Part shown: positions 12,947 through 17,768 of the stretch, one piece after another
Layout: each line of letters opens with the position of its first letter
Numbering within the stretch: position 1 is the first letter of the stretch
NCBI GenBank assembly: GCA_002428605.1
Contig: DIXH01000071.1
Coordinates: 1-17,768 of the forward strand
Source: Clostridiaceae bacterium UBA6085
GTDB lineage: Bacteria > Bacillota > Clostridia > Clostridiales > Clostridiaceae
Direction: 5' to 3'
Length of the DNA: 17,768 bases
Translations under genes and position numbers: made by a program
The notes under the pieces: model-generated
The model's database searches: none
What the model was told of the DNA's origin: nothing
Seen by the model: the letters and a program-made list of their open reading frames with translations, nothing else

Positions 12947-15517
12947 ATGTATGCATTTAAAGTAAACGGTAAAGAGACAAGTACGGCTCAGGATATGGGC
13001 CTCATGAAGTATCTGAGGGAGGAGCTTGGCCTTACGTCGGTCAAGAACGGCTGCAGCGAAGGCGCATGCGGTACCTGCTCAGTGCTTATTGACGGAAAGC
13101 TTACAAAGGCCTGCGTCCTGACTACCGCCAAGGTAGCCGGTAAGAGCGTAGAGACACTGGAGGGCTTCACTGAAAGGGAAAAGGAAGTATACGCCTACTC
13201 CTTCGAGAAGGCAGGGGCTGTACAGTGCGGATTCTGCACACCGGGAATGATAGTGGCTACAAAAGCCCTTATAGATGTCAATCCCGACCCAACTGAAGAA
13301 GACTGCAAAAAGGGAATAAGAGGCAACATATGCAGGTGTACCGGCTATGTGAAGATAGTCGATGCGATGCTCATGGCTGCGAAGATCCTCAGGGAAGGAA
13401 CTCAGGTAGAATCAAGTGACAGGTCAGGAGTGTACCACAGCGTCCCGAGAGTAGATGCAAGGGCCAAGGCACTCGGCACAGGAAAGTACGTGGATGATTA
13501 CAAAATTGATGGAATGGTATATGGAAAGGCTCTGAGGACCAGGTTCCCCAGGGCTACAGTGCTTTCAATGGATACCAGCGAAGCCGCGGCTCTTCCTGGA
13601 GTTATCGGCGTCTATACTGCCAGGGACATCCCGGGGCACAGGTACATAGGCCACCTTGTCAAGGACTGGCCTGCTATGATAGACATCGGTGAGACCACAA
13701 GATACATCGGGGACTCAGTTGCCCTTGTTGTCGCTGAGACCGAGGAGATACTTGAAAGTGCCCTTGGTCTTATAAAGGTCGAGTATGAGGAGCTTAAGCC
13801 TATAACATCTCCTTCCGAATCTCTGGCAGAGGATGCACCAAAGATCCACGAAAAGGGAAACCAGCTCTCGTTCCAGCAGCTTAAGCGCGGAGACGCTGAA
13901 ATGGCCCTGAAGGGATCCGCCCATGTTGTCGACATTACCTTCAACACACCAGCAACCGACCATGCCTTCCTCGAGCCTGAATGCGCCATAGGAATCCCGG
14001 TTGGAGACGGACTTGAGGTAATAACAGCCAGCCAGGGCATATACGATGAGCAGAGGGAAGTGGCCGAGGTATGCGGAATTCCTATTGAAAAGGTAAGGAT
14101 AAGGAGCGCCTACGTTGGCGGAGGCTTCGGAGGCAAGGAGGACATGGTGGTCCAGCATCACGCGGGACTTCTGGCGTATCTCACGCAGAAGCCGGTAAAG
14201 GTCAGGTTCTCCAGGGCCGAAAGCCTTGCCATACATCCTAAGAGGCATCCCATGGAGATGCACTTCACGGTTGGCTGCGATGAAAACGGAATACTTCAGG
14301 GAATGAAAGCAAGGATAGTATCAGATACAGGAGCATATGCCTCCCTGGGCGGTCCTGTGCTTCAAAGGGCATGCACGCATGCTGCAGGGCCTTACAACTA
14401 CCATAATGTTGATATCGAAGGTCGGGCAGCCTACACCAACAATCCTCCATCAGGCGCCTTCAGGGGCTTCGGTGTGACGCAGTCCTGCTTCGCCATGGAG
14501 AGCTGCCTGAACGCACTTGCGGACAAGGTCGGGATTTCCCCATGGGAGATCAGGAGAAGGAATGCCATAAAGCCAGGAGACGAGCTGCCGAACGGCCAGA
14601 TCGCTGACGGCGGGACAGCCTACCTTGAGACCCTTGATGCAGTGAAGGACGAGTTCGACAAATACTGGAATGATCCTTCCTATGCTGTAGGCCTTGCTTC
14701 TGGTATGAAGAACGCGGGACTCGGAGTCGGAGTCCCTGATACCGGCAGGTGCAACATAGCGATAAAGAACGGCAAGGCACATCTGAGAAGCAGCGCAGCC
14801 TGCATAGGACAGGGTATTGGAACAATCATGCTGCAGGTGCTGTGTGAGACCACAGGGCTCACAATGGATCAGGTGGTCGTCGAGAATCCTGATACCAAAT
14901 ATACACCGAATTCAGGAACTACTACCGCTTCAAGGCAGACTGTGTTCACCGGTGAAGCGGTAAGGAATGCGGCACTGCAGCTCAAGGAACAGCTTGACAA
15001 GGGCAGGAGCCTGGCGGAGCTCGAAGGTGAGCTCTACAAGGGCGAATATTCCTTCAAGTCGGACCCCATGGGCTCTGACAAGCCTAATCCTGTCAGCCAC
15101 GTATCCTACGGCTTCGCAACCCAGATGGTCGTCCTGGACATGGCAGGAAAGCTCGTCAAGGTCATTGCGGCACATGACCTGGGCCGTGCGATCAATCCGG
15201 TTGCTGCAGAAGGCCAGATAGAAGGCGGTGTCGTGATGGGTCTGGGCTATGCCCTCACGGAGGACTTCAAGCTTGAGGCTTCAGTACCGAAGGTAAAATA
15301 CGGTACCCTCGGACTCTTCAAGTCAACCCAGATACCCGAGGTCAAGGCAGTACTCGTGGAAAAGAACGAGGATTCACTTGCCTATGGAGCAAAGGGCATC
15401 GGAGAGATAACCACAGTGCCTACCGCACCGGCAGTCCAGAATGCTTATTTCAACCTGGACAAGAGCTTCAGGACAAGACTTCCTCTGGAAAACACATTCT
15501 ATAGAAAATCGAAGTAG
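12947..15517 (+). CDS. xdh: Selenium-dependent xanthine dehydrogenase, fused [2Fe-2S]-molybdopterin subunit
   Basis: An 856-residue fusion. The N-terminal ferredoxin domain has Cys36/41/44/56; the second [2Fe-2S] domain has Cys94/97/129/131 (QCGFC, ICRC). The molybdopterin-binding part spans about 160-850, with VGGGFGGKED, GAFRGFGVTQ, GQGIG and the catalytic-Glu motif GAKGIGEITT near the C-terminus. The FAD domain of classical xanthine dehydrogenases is absent. Length and layout match the EF2570-like selenium-dependent type, in which selenium is a labile cofactor rather than selenocysteine, and no in-frame UGA is present. The enzyme would hydroxylate hypoxanthine/xanthine or run the reverse reduction. 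ATG 12947 has AGGAG 8 nt upstream. The yqeC-mocA-yqeB genes downstream supply its maturation. Confidence 0.93.
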   Translation: MYAFKVNGKETSTAQDMGLMKYLREELGLTSVKNGCSEGACGTCSVLIDGKLTKACVLTTAKVAGKSVETLEGFTEREKEVYAYSFEKAGAVQCGFCTPGMIVATKALIDVNPDPTEEDCKKGIRGNICRCTGYVKIVDAMLMAAKILREGTQVESSDRSGVYHSVPRVDARAKALGTGKYVDDYKIDGMVYGKALRTRFPRATVLSMDTSEAAALPGVIGVYTARDIPGHRYIGHLVKDWPAMIDIGETTRYIGDSVALVVAETEEILESALGLIKVEYEELKPITSPSESLAEDAPKIHEKGNQLSFQQLKRGDAEMALKGSAHVVDITFNTPATDHAFLEPECAIGIPVGDGLEVITASQGIYDEQREVAEVCGIPIEKVRIRSAYVGGGFGGKEDMVVQHHAGLLAYLTQKPVKVRFSRAESLAIHPKRHPMEMHFTVGCDENGILQGMKARIVSDTGAYASLGGPVLQRACTHAAGPYNYHNVDIEGRAAYTNNPPSGAFRGFGVTQSCFAMESCLNALADKVGISPWEIRRRNAIKPGDELPNGQIADGGTAYLETLDAVKDEFDKYWNDPSYAVGLASGMKNAGLGVGVPDTGRCNIAIKNGKAHLRSSAACIGQGIGTIMLQVLCETTGLTMDQVVVENPDTKYTPNSGTTTASRQTVFTGEAVRNAALQLKEQLDKGRSLAELEGELYKGEYSFKSDPMGSDKPNPVSHVSYGFATQMVVLDMAGKLVKVIAAHDLGRAINPVAAEGQIEGGVVMGLGYALTEDFKLEASVPKVKYGTLGLFKSTQIPEVKAVLVEKNEDSLAYGAKGIGEITTVPTAPAVQNAYFNLDKSFRTRLPLENTFYRKSK

Positions 15518-15533
15518 AAAGTGATTGATGTGA

Positions 15534-15561
15534 TTTCCTGCAGCTGAAACTCTGCAGGAAA
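15534..15561 (+). other. Hairpin between xdh and yqeC (possible attenuator)
   Basis: A 10-bp stem (TTTCCTGCAG at 15534-15543, CTGCAGGAAA at 15552-15561) with an 8-nt loop starts 16 nt after the xdh stop and is followed by TTCATTTTATC, a weak U-rich tail. It is probably a leaky terminator or processing site that keeps maturation proteins below the level of the enzyme. Confidence 0.55.
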
Positions 15562-15591
15562 TTCATTTTATCAGGCAAATCAGGAGCAAAC

Positions 15592-16368
15592 ATGGAGCAG
15601 TTTTCATCGGACCTTGGAATCGGAACGAATGAAGTAATAGCAATAGCAGGTACCGGCGGCAAGACGACCCTGATGTTTTACCTTGCACGCCAGCTTTCAA
15701 AGGACAGAAAGGTCCTAGTTACCACAACTACAAAGATCTATTTGCCTGAAGAAGGTGACTATGACAGGCTCTATACGGATATGGGGATGCTGCTTTGCAA
15801 TGAAAGCAAAACGATCGACGGCCTCGTTGCAGCAGGAGGCCCTGTCAACAGCGAAGGAAAGCTCACATCATTGTCTGATGAGTCAATTGCTGGTCTTATC
15901 CCCTTCTTCGATGTCATTCTGATTGAAGCCGACGGCTCAAGGATGAAGAAGCTCAAGGCATGGAAGTCTGGCGAGCCCGTAGTGCCCCGTTTCACATCAA
16001 AGACCATCGGGATAATTCCCATATCTTCGCTTGGTATGGAGATAGATGGAGAGCACATACATAATTTAGGAGCATTCGGGGAGTTTTCCGGAGGTGAAAA
16101 AAGTGTTACGATGGAGGTACTGAAACGTCTCGTACTTTCAAAGGAAGGCCTCTTCAGGAAAGCCTCCGGCGAAAGGATCCTTGTCATCAGCCAGGCAGAC
16201 GATGACAGCCTTCATGAGGCTGCGCTGAAGCTTTCCTTGATGATTGAGGCTGAAGACACCGGACACACGATATCAAAGCACTTCATACTGAGTCTGGAGG
16301 CGATGAGCCATGGCGATTACAGCCATTATACTTGCCGCAGGCTTTGGCAGGCGGATGAACGGAGATAA
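15592..16368 (+). CDS. yqeC: YqeC, selenium-dependent hydroxylase accessory protein
   Basis: A 258-residue protein of the YqeC family, found almost only with selenium-dependent molybdenum hydroxylase genes. It begins with a P-loop-like nucleotide-binding segment (IAIAGTGGKTTLMFYLARQL, residues about 17-36), followed by LVTTTTKIYLP and the family motif LIEADGSRMKKLKAW (about 106-120). Its molecular role is not established; ATP-dependent handling of selenium or cofactor insertion is a guess from co-occurrence. ATG 15592 has AGGAG 5 nt upstream. The 3' end overlaps mocA by 59 nt, an unusually long overlap, with the mocA ribosome binding site lying inside the yqeC reading frame. Confidence 0.88.
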   Translation: MEQFSSDLGIGTNEVIAIAGTGGKTTLMFYLARQLSKDRKVLVTTTTKIYLPEEGDYDRLYTDMGMLLCNESKTIDGLVAAGGPVNSEGKLTSLSDESIAGLIPFFDVILIEADGSRMKKLKAWKSGEPVVPRFTSKTIGIIPISSLGMEIDGEHIHNLGAFGEFSGGEKSVTMEVLKRLVLSKEGLFRKASGERILVISQADDDSLHEAALKLSLMIEAEDTGHTISKHFILSLEAMSHGDYSHYTCRRLWQADERR

Positions 16369-16894
16369 GCTCCACAGGCTTGTCCATGGTAAGGAAATGA
16401 TCGATCGGGTCCTTGAGACCGTGGCTTCAGTTCCTTCAATTGACGCTCTTGTCGTGACAAACGACGAGCTGATTAAAAAAAGGGCTGAGTCCCTTGGAAT
16501 CAGGGCTGTTGGAAATGACAACGCAAAGGACGGCCAGAGCACTTCTGTGATAAAGGGAGTGCTTGCGTCAGATGCTGATTCACAAGGCTATCTATTCATC
16601 ATGGGAGACCAGCCCTTCATTTCAAATACTACGATCATCAGGATCATTGATGAGGCACTCTTTCACCCGGGATGCATCATAGTACCGAGATCCGGAGAAA
16701 GGACAGGAAGCCCCGTGCTTTTCCCTTCGGATTTCAGGGAAGAGCTCCTATCCCTCTCGGGAGATACAGGAGGCAGGAGCATTTACAGGAAACATCCGGA
16801 AAGTATCAGGTTTGTGGAGGTTGCACGAGAAACTGAGCTTCTTGACGCTGATACGCCGGAAGACATAGAAATACTGGAAAGGACAGGTGAATGA
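16310..16894 (+). CDS. mocA: MocA/YgfJ-type molybdenum cofactor nucleotidyltransferase
   Basis: A 194-residue nucleotidyltransferase of the MobA/MocA-like fold, the usual length. The N-terminal nucleotide-binding loop is IILAAGFGRRMNGDK, the metal-binding motif is MGDQPF (about residues 100-105), and the GDTGGRSIY segment lies near 150. MocA transfers CMP from CTP to molybdopterin to give the dinucleotide cofactor used by the xanthine dehydrogenase family, so this gene completes the cofactor for the upstream xdh product. ATG 16310 has GGAGG 9 nt upstream. An ATG seven bases earlier (16303) is in the yqeC frame, not this one. The stop is one base before the preferred yqeB start, implying coupled translation. 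Confidence 0.88.
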   Translation: MAITAIILAAGFGRRMNGDKLHRLVHGKEMIDRVLETVASVPSIDALVVTNDELIKKRAESLGIRAVGNDNAKDGQSTSVIKGVLASDADSQGYLFIMGDQPFISNTTIIRIIDEALFHPGCIIVPRSGERTGSPVLFPSDFREELLSLSGDTGGRSIYRKHPESIRFVEVARETELLDADTPEDIEILERTGE

Positions 16895-16895
16895 C

Positions 16896-17708
16896 ATGAA
16901 CAACCTGATAATAGTAAGAGGCGGAGGAGACCTTGCATCCGGAGCGATACTCAAGCTCCACAGATGCGGCTTCAGGGTCCTTGTTCTCGAAAGCGATGAT
17001 CCCAGCTGCATCAGGAGAACCGTATCCTTTGGAGATTCGGTCCACTCAGGTTCTGTAACCCTGGAAGGCACGACCGCAGTATTCGCCAATAGCACAGCCG
17101 AAATCGGAGCGATATGGGACAAGGGTCAGGTGCCTGTGCTTTCAGACGAGAGCGGCTTCATTCTTTCCATACTCAAGCCAATGGCCGTAATTGATGCCAT
17201 AATTGCCAAGAAGAACCTTGGTACGTCAAAGAAAATGGCCCCTATAACAATTGCACTCGGGCCCGGCTTTGAAGCCGGAGTTGATGTGGATACGGTTATC
17301 GAGACAAACCGTGGCCATGACCTCGGAAGGCTCATATTCGAGGGGACTGCCTCGGAAAACACAGGAATTCCGGGTGTCATAGGCGGATTCGGTGCTGAGA
17401 GGGTCATCTACAGCAGCAGGGAAGGCAAACTTACCCATACCAAGAAGATCGGCGACAGGGTCGCAAAGGGCGAAACCATTGCTTCCATAGATGGGACTGA
17501 TGTTGCCGCATCAATAGACGGAGTCCTTCGCGGCCTCATAAGGGAAGGCAGCGTCCCTGAAGGTATGAAGATCGCTGACATTGACCCAAGGGAAGGTTCG
17601 GAAGGCTACTGCTTCACTATTTCAGATAAGGCAAACGCCCTGGGTGGCGCAGTCCTTGAAGCACTGCTCATAGGAGTGAGGAAGCACGGCTTCAGCCTTG
17701 ACCAGTAA
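16896..17708 (+). CDS. yqeB: YqeB/EF2563-family selenium-dependent molybdenum hydroxylase maturation protein
   Basis: A 270-residue protein of the EF2563/YqeB family, a marker of selenium-dependent molybdenum hydroxylase systems. It has an N-terminal Rossmann-like start (IIVRGGGDLASGAILKL), a central ALGPGFEAGVDVDTVIETNRGH block, and a C-terminal biotinyl-like barrel stretch (KIGDRVAKGETIASIDG). It presumably takes part in inserting selenium into the active site, which has not been shown directly. ATG 16896 is chosen because AGGTGA ends 5 nt before it. A GTG at 16887 is in frame but has its nearest purine-rich element only about 3 nt away. There is no terminator after the stop, and a new gene begins 35 nt later. 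Confidence 0.88.
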   Translation: MNNLIIVRGGGDLASGAILKLHRCGFRVLVLESDDPSCIRRTVSFGDSVHSGSVTLEGTTAVFANSTAEIGAIWDKGQVPVLSDESGFILSILKPMAVIDAIIAKKNLGTSKKMAPITIALGPGFEAGVDVDTVIETNRGHDLGRLIFEGTASENTGIPGVIGGFGAERVIYSSREGKLTHTKKIGDRVAKGETIASIDGTDVAASIDGVLRGLIREGSVPEGMKIADIDPREGSEGYCFTISDKANALGGAVLEALLIGVRKHGFSLDQ

Positions 17709-17743
17709 ACAAAATACAAAAGCATTTGGAAGAAAGGAACCTT

Positions 17744-17768
17744 ATGTCAACTTACCCTCGACTGAAGT
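17744..17768 (+). CDS. Start of a further gene, cut by the window edge (possibly selD)
   Basis: GAAAGGA (17732-17738) lies 5 nt before ATG 17744, and the visible codons read MSTYPRLK. Position in the operon after yqeB, and an N-terminus of the type seen in selenide, water dikinases (short polar lead, then xRL), suggest selD. Eight residues cannot prove this. SelD would supply selenophosphate for the labile selenium cofactor. Confidence 0.4.

Noticed and set aside
13715..14263. 182-codon open frame on the minus strand inside xdh
   Set aside because: It is antisense to the molybdopterin-binding domain, with no motifs or ribosome binding site.
12947..15517. Selenocysteine (in-frame UGA) in the selenium-dependent enzyme
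   Set aside because: The reading frame is uninterrupted. This enzyme type uses a labile selenium cofactor, not a UGA-encoded residue.
1..17768. CRISPR array, insertion sequence, integrase, tRNA or rRNA
   Set aside because: No regularly spaced repeats, transposase or recombinase motifs, terminal inverted repeats, or RNA gene signatures were seen on either strand.

Overview
The window reads as a chromosomal cluster for anaerobic purine (xanthine/urate) breakdown and selenium-dependent molybdenum hydroxylase maturation, most likely from an anaerobic, amino-acid- or purine-fermenting Firmicute of the Clostridia. The reasons are strong AGGAGG-type ribosome binding sites, heavy AGG arginine use, AT-rich intergenic DNA beside coding DNA of roughly even GC, and protein types best known from Clostridia, Enterococcus and the E. 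coli yge/ygf/xdhD region. I cannot name the genus. No rRNA, tRNA, CRISPR array, insertion sequence or phage gene was seen.

Layout. Positions 1-180 hold the possible tail of an upstream plus-strand gene and two terminator hairpins. From 12423 down to 181 everything is on the minus strand. An XdhC-family maturation protein and a YgeV-like sigma-54 activator overlap by 4 nt. An AT-rich regulatory gap follows, with a clear sigma-54 (-24/-12) promoter. Then come diaminopropionate ammonia-lyase (dpaL/ygeX), the iron-sulfur flavoprotein YgfK, the aminohydrolase SsnA, an NCS2 purine permease, a hydantoinase/dihydropyrimidinase, and a YheO/DauR-type PAS-HTH regulator with its own promoter. From 12947 to the right edge everything is on the plus strand: a fused [2Fe-2S]-molybdopterin xanthine dehydrogenase of the selenium-dependent type, YqeC, the cofactor nucleotidyltransferase MocA (YgfJ), YqeB (EF2563 family), and the first codons of a further gene that could be selD.

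How it fits together. The plus operon builds and matures the Mo/Se hydroxylase. The minus operon imports purines and carries ring-opening hydrolases (SsnA, hydantoinase), a flavin/Fe-S oxidoreductase (YgfK), and a lyase that turns 2,3-diaminopropionate into pyruvate and ammonia. The activator gene sits just upstream of the sigma-54 promoter that would drive this catabolic block.

The least expected signal is a palindrome of the form TTATCA-N3-TGATAA. It overlaps the -10 box of the XdhC/activator promoter, recurs in weaker form over the -10 of the divergent xdh promoter, and occurs twice upstream of the sigma-54 promoter. This suggests one regulator touching all three promoters. Structured 5' leaders before xdh and dpaL are a second regulatory layer worth checking.
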